DNA of 64,000 bases from Cristatella mucedo (lineage: Eukaryota; Bryozoa; Phylactolaemata; Cristatellidae). Made by a program: the position numbers and the translations under genes. The DNA lies in contig WPIO01000054.1 in NCBI GenBank assembly GCA_009760855.2, forward strand, positions 1,549,001-1,613,000. Reading direction: 5' to 3'. How positions within the stretch are numbered: position 1 is the first letter of the stretch; every line of letters starts with the position of its first letter. The notes beneath the pieces are model-generated. The model searched no databases. It saw nothing but the letters and a program-made list of their open reading frames with translations, and had not been told where the DNA came from. This document shows, one piece after another, positions 11,785 to 57,800 of the stretch.

Positions 11785-13490
11785 TGGCGGAACCAAACCA
11801 ATCAGAGCAAAGAAGACAACAAGTCCTTTAGACCCTATTCCCACTGTCCTTCTCCTACGTTGCACCGATCTGCTGCTGCCATATATAACTAGAATCAATA
11901 AATATGTCATTAGCCTCGCGTCATGTCCTAGCAACTTTCAAAAAAAGCTATAGTCAGGCCACTACTCAAGAAAGTGACACTCGACCAAGAGAACGTGAGC
12001 CACCTAGTCTTCCTTCTACCGTTCCTATCAAAGACACTGGAGCTAGTCGTGGCAGACCAGCTGAACTCATACATTGAAACTTCAAACCTTGCTAATAAGT
12101 TCCAGTCTGGCTTTAGAGCTAATCACTCCACAGAGTCAGCCTTGCTTAGCGTGTACAGCGCCCTACTTAGGAATGCAGACATGGGTAGAGTATCTCTACT
12201 TGTTTTCTCGATCTTTTGGCAGCTTTTGATACTATCACCAAGTTCTTCTTAAACGCCTCTTAGCTCACCTGGGCATCACTGGCACTGTTCTGCAATGGTT
12301 CAATTCTATCTCAGTGACAGACTGTAGAGTATTGACGTGAATAGAAAAAGATCATCCGAGATACCTCTGAAATATGGGGTACCTCAGGGCTCCGTGCTTG
12401 GTCCGGTTCTGTTCATGGTTTACATTCTCCTCCTTGCAGATGTGATTGCCAAGCACAATCTAGGCTTTCACTTCTATGCGGATGACACTCAGTTGTACCT
12501 TTGCTTTGATCCCTCCCAGCCTTCGAGCACCTCAAACTCTCTCAACTCACTAGCTGCATGTATTAATGACATCCACACATGGATGGCAGCAAATCTTTTT
12601 TAAATTTAACGATGATAAAACCAACTTACTAGTTATGGCCGAATTAAGTGGGATTCGGAAATTTGAAAGGCTAACGCTCAAAATTGGCTCTGCTAGCATA
12701 TCTCCTGTTGAATCAGCTCGAAATATAGGTGTCGCGTTCCACAGTGACCTTTCCTTACCACATCAGCTCCACAATCGAGTCTGCATGCTTGTTTAGATAA
12801 GGATGCCACATCTAAGTTGGTCCATGGATTTGTGACATCCCGTCTTGACTTCTGTAACTCATTGCTTGCTGGCCTACCGGCAAGTGCAATCAGGCGCTTA
12901 CAGCGGGTGCAAAACTCTGCATGTAGACTTGTCTGTCGAGAGCGTCGCAGTTGCCACATCATGTTAGTTCACTGACCTGCAATGGCTACCAGTTAAGCAA
13001 CGGATCGACTTCAAGGTTTTGTCGCTCACTTTTAGGTCCCCTCATTCTTTGGCTTCAGCCTAAGAATTAGATCTACTCCCTCACCAGGCCAAGCATCGTA
13101 CCACCCGCTTTTCGGAATCCAACAGTCTACAAATACCTCGTACAAACCTCAAATCCTTTGAAGACCGTGCATTTAGTTCGTATGCTCCTAGAGCCAGGAA
13201 CTCACTCCCAACTTCCGTCTCGATATGCCCTGACTTGACCACATTTTAAAAGAAAGTAAAAACAGACCTATTTATCACACTACTCTGTGGGCCTATGCGA
13301 TTCGTCCTTCATGTGCTTATATGTGCTGACACTGTGCATGTCACCCTTAGCTATGTTATTCATGTTGTTTATCAAGCACGCACCATTCGATCGTGTTTCC
13401 TTTGCAGCAAATGTAAAGTGCCTAGAAAGAGATTGAGTTATCTGAGGGTGCTTTATCAAGTTTATTATTATTCTTACTATTATTACGCTG
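11785..13490 (+). mobile_element. LINE-B, longest copy, frameshifted
   Basis: The longest LINE-B copy. In order, with frame changes: the segment before the RT (SPLDPIPTVLL), RT motifs LPFLSKTLE and FQSGFRANHSTESALL, GVPQGSVLGPV, the catalytic box FYADDTQLYL (about 12471-12500), then the post-RT region and 3' UTR, with the hairpin near 13415-13440 and a short TTA tail to about 13490. FYADD and GVPQGSVLGP place it in the L2/CR1 group. Stops and frameshifts make it non-functional. Confidence 0.88.
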
Positions 13491-14010
13491 TTCACTGATT
13501 GGCTATCCTCTTCCTATCCTGGCCAATGATGCTGCATTTTCTTAATACTCTCCTACTGAAGTTGCGCTTTCAGAGGAATAGCAATCTTGCTCTTTTTTGC
13601 AATGCAGTGTTGTACCTCAACTTTTTTCATATCGAGCCTCATCATTGACCAAGTTGCACTATTTTTTATAGATTTTGGTTTATGTGTACAAACTGCACGT
13701 GTGTGTAATTAAATATGCAATAATAATTATAATATGATATTTGTAACCTCTAAAATATCTTATTTTGCCTAATATATTGGGTAATACAAGTGCAGTGGTG
13801 ACTACAGAGGTATCATTTCATGTCCAGAATGCTCTAATAATGTAAAAAACTGCATTTAGAGGCTCGCGAACAGGCTTTCTAAGCTATAACTACGAAAATA
13901 TTTAATTTATAAATAAAGAATCCTACTTTGCGGTAATTCACTTAACGCGGTTGAGTCTGGCACTGATTAACCACGATGAAAGAGGGACAAGTGTAGTGGG
14001 CGATACTTTA
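13491..14010. other. No feature seen
   Basis: AT-rich sequence without long frames or recognised repeats. Confidence 0.5.
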
Positions 14011-14014
14011 TTGC

Positions 14015-14215
14015 CCTCTGCAACAGGTGGTCGTAATAATAATAATAATAATGCATTTGTATAGTGCCCTCAGAGAAATGAATCTCTTTCCAGGGAGTTG
14101 ACTAATACTGCAAAGAAAGCATGACCAAATGATTAGCGGTAAAATTTGCAACGTCATCAATCTTGACATTGTTACACGTGACATGCACAGGCCCTTAAGG
14201 ACTTCAGCTATCATG
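14015..14215 (-). mobile_element. LINE-B 3' end, old
   Basis: On the minus strand it ends in the hairpin region (agagattcatttctctgagggc) and a TTA tail (about 14035-14050 on the plus strand as aat units). Only the terminal 3' UTR is left. Confidence 0.7.
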
Positions 14216-14284
14216 TAAAATAAGGCTGTCTAATCACTTGGTCAGTGTGATGTTTATTTTACTCAGCTGAACAGGTGTGCAGTT

Positions 14285-14391
14285 TCCGCTATACATACAT
14301 ACTCATATACATATATATATGTATATATATATATATATCCTATACATTATATACATACACACACACATATATATATGTATATATATATATG

Positions 14392-14478
<87 letters not shown>
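14285..14478. repeat. TA/CA microsatellite
   Basis: Interrupted TA repeat with short CA units. Any frame across it is a translation of the repeat. Confidence 0.95.
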
Positions 14479-15322
14479 TTTACCGGCCCAGTAGATTTGC
14501 ACGAACCGGAACCGGGGTCGCCTCAGTATAAACAATCCTCCATCTGACGATAACGTTCGTACATTCGTACTGCACTAAATTCTACCCTTCGCGCGTGCAT
14601 TTCGTCTGCCCTAACTCCCCGGCACAAGCTAGCGTCAGCACGCTGGCTTGTAAGTCGCCGCCGCCGACGCACGGAGCCCAGCAAAAGGCACCGCCCAGTG
14701 CGAGCGCCATGCTCTGCGGCGCCGCCAGCCACCGCCGCCGCCGCCATTAGGTCGGGCGTCCGCGCTGCCGGAGGCCGCACCGATCGGCGATCATTTCCAC
14801 GCGCACGCATCGCTGCCAGCGGCAGCGGACAGCCGAGGCGAGTTTAGTCGCGGCCGGCGCCCCCCCCCAGGGGCGGCGAGAATCCCGCCGCGCCTCCCGT
14901 CGCGTCTCCGCCGTCACCAACTTGCGGCCAGGCGACGGCACGCCTAGCGCCGGCGCGCTATTTCGGGGTACGCCTCGGCGCGATGGCATCGTTAATCAAT
15001 CAAATAAACTGCAGCCCGTCCGTCCGTCCGTCCTCTGACAAGATTGACGGACGCGAAACCTCTCAGCTGGTCGCCGCGGTCATCTGACAGCTTCGCCACC
15101 TTTCGGACTACTGCAGCGAAACCGCAGCAGCAGCAGCGGCGTACGCGAACCGCCGCCGCCGCCGCCGCGGGCGGCCGTCGACCATTCAACACGCCCTCCC
15201 TCCAGCTGCCTCGGAGCAGCCGGCGCAGACGCCGCGATCATTAGTCGGTCAGCAGTGACGTAGCGGACCGCCCTCAGCGGAAGACGTTTGCCAGAGAGCG
15301 GCTGCGCAGGCGCGCGCGCGGT

Positions 15323-15331
15323 GTATAAATA
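15323..15331 (+). promoter_or_regulatory. TATA-like box
   Basis: TATAAATAT stands alone in otherwise GC-rich sequence, about 119 nt before the proposed start codon. If used, transcription would begin near 15350, leaving a 5' leader of about 90 nt. This is inferred from motif and position only. Confidence 0.5.
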
Positions 15332-15441
15332 TACGTACCGCCGCAGCCGACGCCTAGAGCGCCGGAGGCGGCTTCTTGGCTTACGCTACCGCAGCAGGTC
15401 GCGTCGCAGCGGCTCGCGTCGGCGTCCTTGGCAGCGACGGC

Positions 15442-50262
<34,821 letters not shown>

Positions 50263-50524
50263 GTAAGCGGCGCCGAGCTCTGCAGTCTGTCTGTTTGGCC
50301 CCCGGGCCGCGCCGGTAGCCTCGATGCTAATTTGGGAGAGACCTCGAGATTAATTTGTTCTAGGGTCGAGAGGCCAATTAAAATCGTAGCGATTACTTTT
50401 GCAACCGAGTGGGCCGCCGAACTTTCCTTAATTAGTGCACTGGCCTATAAGTTATACAAGTAAGTTACGCAAGTTAAAACTGAAAATGTATGAGTTGCTC
50501 TCGAGTGCTATCTCTTTTCGCTTG

Positions 50525-50745
50525 TGAAATTAGATTTAGCTTGCCACTGACTCTATGTGATGTCCGCGTTTCTATATTTTTTTCGTTTACATGCACCTTC
50601 TTACACTGTGCCTGCTGCTTGCTGGTTTTTAGCAGCAATCATTTGGGAATGCTTTCTACACAGCATATGTAAAGTGACAAGAAAGAGATTCAGTTCTCTG
50701 AGGGTGCTATACAAATGTATTATTATTATTATTGTTATTAAATAT
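50525..50745 (+). mobile_element. LINE-B 3' end, old
   Basis: 3' UTR remnants, hairpin AGAGATTCAGTTCTCT (about 50684-50699) and TTA tail at 50719-50745. Confidence 0.78.
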
Positions 50746-52485
50746 TATTATTTCAAGCACCTCTGTTTCCAGTGCCGTAGATCGCCCTTGTGGCCCGGCA
50801 AACAAGCTCCCAGACCACAAGAATTTGAGCTTGCTCGTTGCCATCGTTCTCTTTCATTCGTCCAGATTATGTCAACTACTACGGGGCTGCTGCGATCAGG
50901 CGATAGCTTGTTAAAAAGCAAGACGATCCGGAAAAAAAAGATTATTAACGCCCGCCCGCCCGCCACGTGCTGCCGCGTTCTCAGGGTAGGGGTCTCAGGC
51001 GGCTCTGGCCTGTCGCGTGCTTCCTGGACGTCGGAGAAGAATTACCCCAGTGTGGGCAAGTCTTTGCCATCCAGCTCGACGTGAGCATCGCTTTCGAGCA
51101 CGCGCGAAAGTAAGGGCACAGCTCTTCGAACGAATTTGGTAGCGCTCGGTCTTCTTCTCCTGCCGCCACGTCGGCCGCCGTTGAAGCGAACGGAAGTCGA
51201 CGGCAGAGAATGCGTTTCCGGGACACGAGAGAGGAAGACGAGGCCTCGCATCCCATCGAGTAATCTCCCTAGTGTGTTTCGCTGCTCGTCTTATTAATCA
51301 TTTTCGCATATCATTTTATCGTTACTTTATTTTACTAATCCTATTATCTTGTTGTTATCTCATTTCGTCAGCTTATTAAGGCTTTACACTGCTGCTGGTG
51401 TCGTCTAGCGGACTCTCGCAGACTCTCAGAGAACATCTGTGCATTGTCCTGCAGTCATTAGAATCGAGCGAAAGAGAGCGACGCAGAAAGCGAGCAGACG
51501 ACGACAGCTGGCTTTACACTGCCTGCTGTCTGCCACCTACACTCGAGGCGAGCGAGACAATGCCAGAATTAACATTCGTTCAAAAGGCGCTGGTGCCTGA
51601 TGCGTCTGGCCACTAAAGTCAAGGTTGCCAGAGGGTGGCTTACGCAATAGCGATAGCAGAGCTGCATTCTTCAAAGCGTTCCGCGTAATTTTCTCGAAAT
51701 TTTTTGTAAATTTCTCACTTATCTGTAAGGTAGTATTTCTATTAAGAAACTGGCTGCAAACTTGAGGAGACGACAGGCATGAGATTAGATGTTTTTCTTT
51801 CCAATTTTGTACATTGCACGGCGACCTAGGAAGAGTGACCTCAAATCGAATGCCGCGCAGCGTTTTGATGACACAGTGGCCGTTCCGTGTTGAGACTGCA
51901 CTATACAGGATACGGTAGCATTCCTGGGGGTGTTCGCTTGAATTGCCCCTCTCTCTATTGGCCTGTCGCCAATTAAAAGTTGTGTATAGCTTGACGCTTG
52001 GCCTCGTGTTGCTCTGGACCATGTGAGCGAAAATGGCGAAGTTTGGCGGGAAAGCTGACACCGTTCGGCCACTTTTGGCTGCTGCCCTGGTTGCTGACGT
52101 AATCGTGGACCGCCAAAGGTCTTTGATTAGCTAAGGAATGCAGTGCTTAGCGCCGTTGCCTAGATACGAAGATAATAGCAATACTTCAGGGCGCCGTATG
52201 CGTATCCTTGCTATCCGTCTGCGATAGGCTGTAATCGTAACGAAACAAGGATGCTCTTTCTATCTTGGCTTGGAGTAATTTGCAAAAACGAATAATGCAA
52301 AGCTTAAAATTTAGTCGTAAGAGGTTTACTTGGCTTGCGTTCCTGCGCGTTTGACGTTTGCAATATACGGAATCTCCTGCAGATACGAATATTAATGAAT
52401 CTACTACGAATATCTATGAATATATATCCTGCAGGTACGTCGGGACTATTTCAGGATGAAACCTTCGGTGACGCAACTCAAACGG
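50746..52485. other. No gene recognised
   Basis: Open frames on both strands (largest about 175 codons) show no motif and no HIF degradation signature. The only undetermined base of the window (n) is at 52496, just after this stretch. Confidence 0.45.
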
Positions 52486-52489
52486 TTGG

Positions 52490-52625
52490 TATTAGNCCTG
52501 CTGCTTTCGGATGCTACCACCAATCATGTAGTAATTCTGTCTAAGCAGTATCTGTAAAGTGCCTATAAAGAGATTCACTTCTCTGATGGCGCTATATAAA
52601 TTTGTTATTATTATTATTATAAACG
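52490..52625 (+). mobile_element. LINE-B 3' end
   Basis: gcttcggatgctaccaccaatcatg-type 3' UTR, hairpin AGAGATTCACTTCTCT (about 52569-52584) and TTA tail 52603-52618. The undetermined base lies at its 5' edge. Confidence 0.8.
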
Positions 52626-52679
52626 CTAGACTTCGATTAAAAATCAGCAGGTGCTACGAACAATCAGTGCTAACTGTTA

Positions 52680-52825
52680 GCCCGTGCAGATCGGCGAGAA
52701 GTGGTGTGATGTGGCAACTGCGACGCTCACGACAGACAAGCCTAGCTACAGAATTTTGCACCAGCTGTAAGCACCTGATTGCACATGCCGGTAGGCCAGC
52801 AAGCAGTGAGTTCTGCCGGATATAT
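52680..52825 (-). mobile_element. LINE-B internal fragment, inverted
   Basis: Complement of the post-RT coding segment (LADLH..., CRERRSCH, AARL), facing the previous fragment, like the pair at 18880-20150. Confidence 0.8.
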
Positions 52826-53295
52826 GGATATATGCTAGATCTGCTGGATATCTGCTAGGTCTGCCGGATATATGCTAGATCTGCCGGATATATGCTAGAT
52901 CTGCCGATATATAAGCTAGATCTGGCGGATATATGCTAGATCTGCCATATATGTGCTAGATCTGCTGGATATATGCTAGATCTGCCGGATATACGATAGA
53001 TCTGCCGAATATAAGCTCGATCTGCCGGATATATGCTAGATCTAATGGATATATGCCATATCTGCCGGATATAAGCTAGATCTGCTGGATATATGCTAGA
53101 TCTGCCAGATGTATGCTAGATCTGCCGAATATAAGCTCGATCTGCCAGATATATGCTAGATCTGCCGGATATATGCTAGATCTGATGGATATAAGCTATA
53201 TCTGCCGGATATAAGCGAGATCTGCCGGATATAAGCGAGATCTGCCGGATATTATGCTAGATCTGCCCGGACATGTGCTAGATCTGCTCGATTTA
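52826..53295. repeat. 20-bp minisatellite, about 24 copies
   Basis: Tandem units of gctagatctgccggatatat with substitutions. Each carries the palindrome AGATCT. No unique spacers separate the units, so it is a satellite and not a CRISPR-like array. Confidence 0.95.
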
Positions 53296-53915
53296 CCTAG
53301 ATTTGCCGGATCGCTCTGGCCACAGCCGAATGTGAGGAGGATCTGAGTTACTAGCTTGCGTGGGAGTCAACTTGCTGCAGACCTTAATTTAGTTTGCATA
53401 TGGAGGTTCGTCGGCCTACTTTAGGCACCAGTTGACTTCCGGCTTTGGCAGTAACTCACTCACACTTTTACATAAGCATTTCTCATAGGCGAGAATCAGG
53501 TCGAATTCCTATAAAGGTTATTTAACGACGAGAGCAAATCTTGGGACCTGCATGAATATGCGAATGCCGAAACTGTCTGTCATTGATTTGAGGACTTTTC
53601 GCTTGAACGTCTCTGGACCGGTAGCGCCCATACCGTCTCGCCATCCGTTCGTGCATGAGAACTCGGCCATTCTTTTGTCTAGCTGATATTCGACGATCCG
53701 GCTGAAGGATTGCTTATCGATACGTCGGCCGTGCGTGGGGACGAGTATCTGGACGAGGTAAGCCACTTTGCGACATATATCACCGACACGGAGATTGGCT
53801 ATTGGGTATACATCGTTTTCATTAGATGAGCGAAATTAGCCATTTGCACACAACGCCTCCCTCTCGAGCTGGATGAGCGGCAGCAGCGAAGCGGGCACAC
53901 TTTTTCTCGACCTGG
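53296..53915. other. No gene recognised
   Basis: One minus-strand frame (53518-53766, 82 codons) has no recognised family. Confidence 0.4.
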
Positions 53916-53917
53916 AG

Positions 53918-54005
53918 GTTAATAATAATAATAATAATAATAATGATGCACTTGATAAAGTACCCTCAGAGAACTCAGTCTCTTCCTAGGCGCTTTACAT
54001 TTGTT
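53918..54005 (-). mobile_element. LINE-B 3' terminus only
   Basis: (AAT)n at 53921-53945 then gcacttgataaagtaccctc, hairpin complement and tttacatttg; truncated within about 60 bp. Confidence 0.8.
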
Positions 54006-54203
54006 GGCGCTTTGAGTTAAAATATGTTTATTCTTTAATGTGGCCTTTTCAATATGTTATCGAAGTTGCGGCTCGCGGTGTGTGGTTCTCCTCAGTATAG
54101 CAGCGCCAAAAAATCAGTGGCAGCCATCTATAACGCCGATTAGCACTGTTCTATACAGTCGGGATGAGGTCTGTGACGTTAGTAAAGTCAGTAGATTAAT
54201 GTT

Positions 54204-54835
54204 TTGCAAGGCGTGAAACTATTACCGAGGAATACGTTTACACTTCTGCATGGCGACTCCTGAGAGATAGGTATAAGAAGTATGAGGCATTTTTCCGGTC
54301 CGGTTTATCTGCATTAAAGTACATCCCAAAGGACTATATGTCGTTGACGATGCAGTCCAGCCCGTTTCCCAAGCTTTTATCAGATTCCCGATCCAGAAGC
54401 TTTGTTCCGCGTCTGGTTGTCATAGTTCGAACTGATAATCAATCGAATGTTGAGGAAAATCGGAAGTGCATCGAGCCAGAAAAACTTGATTTAATCTCGC
54501 GATTTTTCCAACGCACACCCTACGAATTTCTGTTTGTCATGCGCACAGGAGAAACGTTCTGTCATTGCGTGTCGTGTCTTTGGGTACATGAGTGTTGTGT
54601 CTACACAGAAGATGCATGTGCACATGCTGGGCGCGGTATTTCTCATTACTGCTTTGCAGTACCACTATCAAGACGATATAAATTGTGCGAGTCTGGCAAA
54701 GGCTACTTTCGTTAGCATTAGCTGGAGCAGTTATCACTCGAGTCTAACAATTCGGATACGCTTGTGTGAACTGGCAAGGTTTGCCGAAATCGTGAATCCG
54801 TATCGAAAGCTTGATAAAGTAATGCGATTTTAAAC
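54204..54835 (+). pseudogene. Frameshifted relic, possibly an ABC1/ADCK-type kinase C-terminus
   Basis: An intronless stretch open in one frame from about 54204 to 54715 (EEYVYTSAWRLLRDRYKKYE, later KLDLISRFFQ and PYEFLFVMRTGE), then making better sense in a second frame from about 54575 (MSVVSTQKMHVHMLG ... SSLTIRIRLCELARF). The segment P.E.LFVMRT, preceded by an (I/L)..F/L pattern, resembles the region near the C-terminus of ABC1/ADCK atypical kinases, and the upstream Y..AWR.L..R would fit the same alignment. Similarity is weak and judged by eye. If correct, this is a decayed, perhaps reverse-transcribed, copy. Otherwise it is an unidentified relic. Confidence 0.33.
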
Positions 54836-57800
54836 ACTATCTGCGATCCTTGATAGCGCAATAGCCAACTATACTTAATATAATCACTAGTAATGCGTAC
54901 AACTCATTCTGATCTGATCTCTACCTAGAAGAACAGAACTCTGTAGCAACAGTGGTGCTTGGAAGCGTCAGCAAGAAGGCGTGGTCTCCTCTCGATGACA
55001 GAGCCTCTGTGAGCAGCGAGACAAACGGTTGCTTCCAGCTCACGTCACTCGAGGTGATTTCTTAGCTGTCACATTGTCATCCTCCAGACAAGTGAAGCTG
55101 AGAGCCGTTGGCAGATGCCATGACCTCAGGCAACCGTCCCTGCTTCATCCAAACTATCTGAGCTGTCTTCTCTGAAGGCGTTTATCCACCGTCTCTATTT
55201 TGGAGCCACATGACATATCGCGGCTACTCGATCAGCGTGCGCGTAACGCGCTGCAGTTAGCGGCGTTCCATCTAGCTCACCACTGCCGCCACCACACTAG
55301 CAAGACCGCCTGCCGCATCCCTCTGAACACGTGTTTGAGGCCGACTTCGATGGATTCCGACAGCACTCTGAGCGCTCGATTCTCCGTATTTACGAATGAC
55401 AGTGCGACGCTGTCGGCTGAGCAGCTGATTGGCCACTCGGTCTCTAGGCGCCGTCCTTGAGCCCGGGCGGCGAGGCGTGGCGGCGGCCGATGACGGCCGC
55501 TCCAGGAGTGCAAAGCCGGCGTCGCATGAACTTAACTTCCTGGAGCCGAGCTTGATTTTCGGCAGTGAATGTGGCGGATTCTCTGCGTGCTGGATTGCAT
55601 CGGCCGCAGGTCTGGTGGCGATTTGATTTCAGCATGATGCGAAAACTCGTCTACCTTAGTCGGCTGTACCACGTAAACTGACACCCGGCCAGAGGATGTC
55701 TGCCGATTGGTCTAAAGCTGCGTAAGCAAAGTCTGCATTGACTGCGAGAAATCGCGAGCTTCCGAGCACCAATCGGCTTGGTGCTGAATTTCGAAGTAAT
55801 GACCCAGCCGGTGTCTTTCCGATTTTCGATGGTAATGATCTGCGGCGTTACGATGTGTGACCCGAGCATGAATGGCTGATCGACAGTTCTATGACGGCCA
55901 GTGTGCCGCGCCGGAATTTTCGATGATGTCCGCCAGTGTGCAGCTGAATTTCGATAATGACCCGGCCAGTGTGCGGCTGAATTTCTGATAGGTCGACCCG
56001 GCCAGTGTGCAGCTGATAATGCGACTCGGCCAGTGGCAGTTGAATTTCGGTACACCCGCCAAAGTGCCGAAGCTTTCGATTCTGGATCAATAACTGTGGT
56101 GCACTGTTTGCTGGGGTCGCAAGCTCTCGATCTTTGAGCTTCATCGAGCGCCATTATTGAGGTCGCTCATACTCAGACCCATCTTTCGCCGAATTTGATG
56201 GACATGAGTCAGAGGGCACGTCGTATACCATGAGTCATGCTGAAGCATTAGTAGTTCAGTGTGCTCGTCATTCGTACTAACCTTCAAAGCACATCAGCCT
56301 GTGACCACCTGGCAATCTCGGCGACCAATGGCCGAAAGCCGCCGCATTGCCTGGACAATCGCCTCCGCTCTCTCTCTCGCCTCGTTGGTCAGCCGTGGTA
56401 GTAGCGGCTCTTATCGGTCTCTCAGTGACGGAGTTCGTGCGGGCCGAAGACTGGGACGGTCGATGTGGTCTGGGCCTTCGGAACGGTCGATGACCTCGGT
56501 GGCGCGCGCTGGCCGATGGTACTGGCTGATGTGCTGATGTCGCGCATAGTTAGTAGTGTCCGATGGAGCTGGCGGTCGATGCGAAACGTTTCCGAGTGCT
56601 CGATCTTGATGCTTCCTGAACGCCACCACCACTCCTCCTTGCCGAGACGATCAGACAAGATGCGAAAGCAGCAGTGAGCTTTTGCTCGATGACGTGCGCG
56701 ATCGTAGCTTATGCCGAAGGGAAGCGTGCATCTTTGATCGACCTTGCACTAAACTAAGACGATTTCGACAGTCGACCGTCGGCAGAGCACCACGGCTGCT
56801 ACGAGCCAGCGCGAATCAGTGCGTTAAGACTCCTAGCTGCGTTCACTGAGTATAAGGCGCGTCACGCAGAGAGCACATGTCGCCCCTGCTGCCACTCACC
56901 GTGCAGTGAAATTGATAGCTGCTGAAATGCGGCAGCCTGAGGCATCCTTGGTTTACAGCTCTTTCACTCAAGCCGTAGACTGCTTACTGACCTGCCACTG
57001 ACACCATAGGCCCTAGGCATCTGACCCTGCAGTCATCAAGCCCGTCGCTAGGCCCACTGTCGTCAGCCTTGCTCAGCTGGATCCGACGAAGGCCAGAAAG
57101 CATGGCGCAAGCGTGTTTGTTTAATGTAAATGCTTTATGTAAAACCGATGCTGGTTGCGATGCTCAACGCCACTCATGCTGGGCTGGTGCACAGTGCTCG
57201 GGCAGTGCAGGGCCGTCCGCGTGTACACGTGCGGTGGTCAGCATTTGGCCCGAGTGGCCCGACCTTGGAGCCGGTAGCCATTGCAGCCAGCCTCAAAGGT
57301 CAACAGTTACAGCGGCAGTACTGGGATTTCTTCTGCAGCGCAGTGTTGGCGCTGGTGGTACGTCGCTTTGCAGGCGATCAGAGCGGTCGTAGTGGCCTCC
57401 GTTTACAGTCTCGAACTCCGTTGTGAAGCTATGGAGACGCGTAGCGAGGGAGCCCATGGCGGTCGATCGCTTGTCTACCGGTCTAGCGTGGCGGCGTGCA
57501 CTCGCATTTTCGCGCTTTCTGTTGTTGCAATCATTCACGCAGTCTCGAACCACGACGTCGATCGGGTGTTTCTGCCATGAAGACTCTCCCGCGCGTTAAT
57601 CACGTCGGACTCTTCGGGCCAAGGAATGGGCCGTGAGCCATCAAAATTCTTGGCAGCTGTTTGCTGTGTGGGAGGGTGAGATCTGCTTTCTGGTCATTCC
57701 TCGCCTGGTTAGAGAAGGAAGCCGGCAGCAGAGCATGGGAGAACGGCGGCTGCGGACAGATCCTTTGGAAGTGGCGCGTGGCGCCTGATGGTATGAAGTG

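Noticed and set aside
52826-53295. CRISPR-like array
   Set aside because: Units are directly contiguous with no unique spacers, and the genome is that of an animal.
54300-54345. KYIPKDYM as a HIF degradation motif (APYIPMDD-like)
   Set aside because: The required LAP proline context is missing, and the frame continues as unrelated sequence both ways. Treated as chance.
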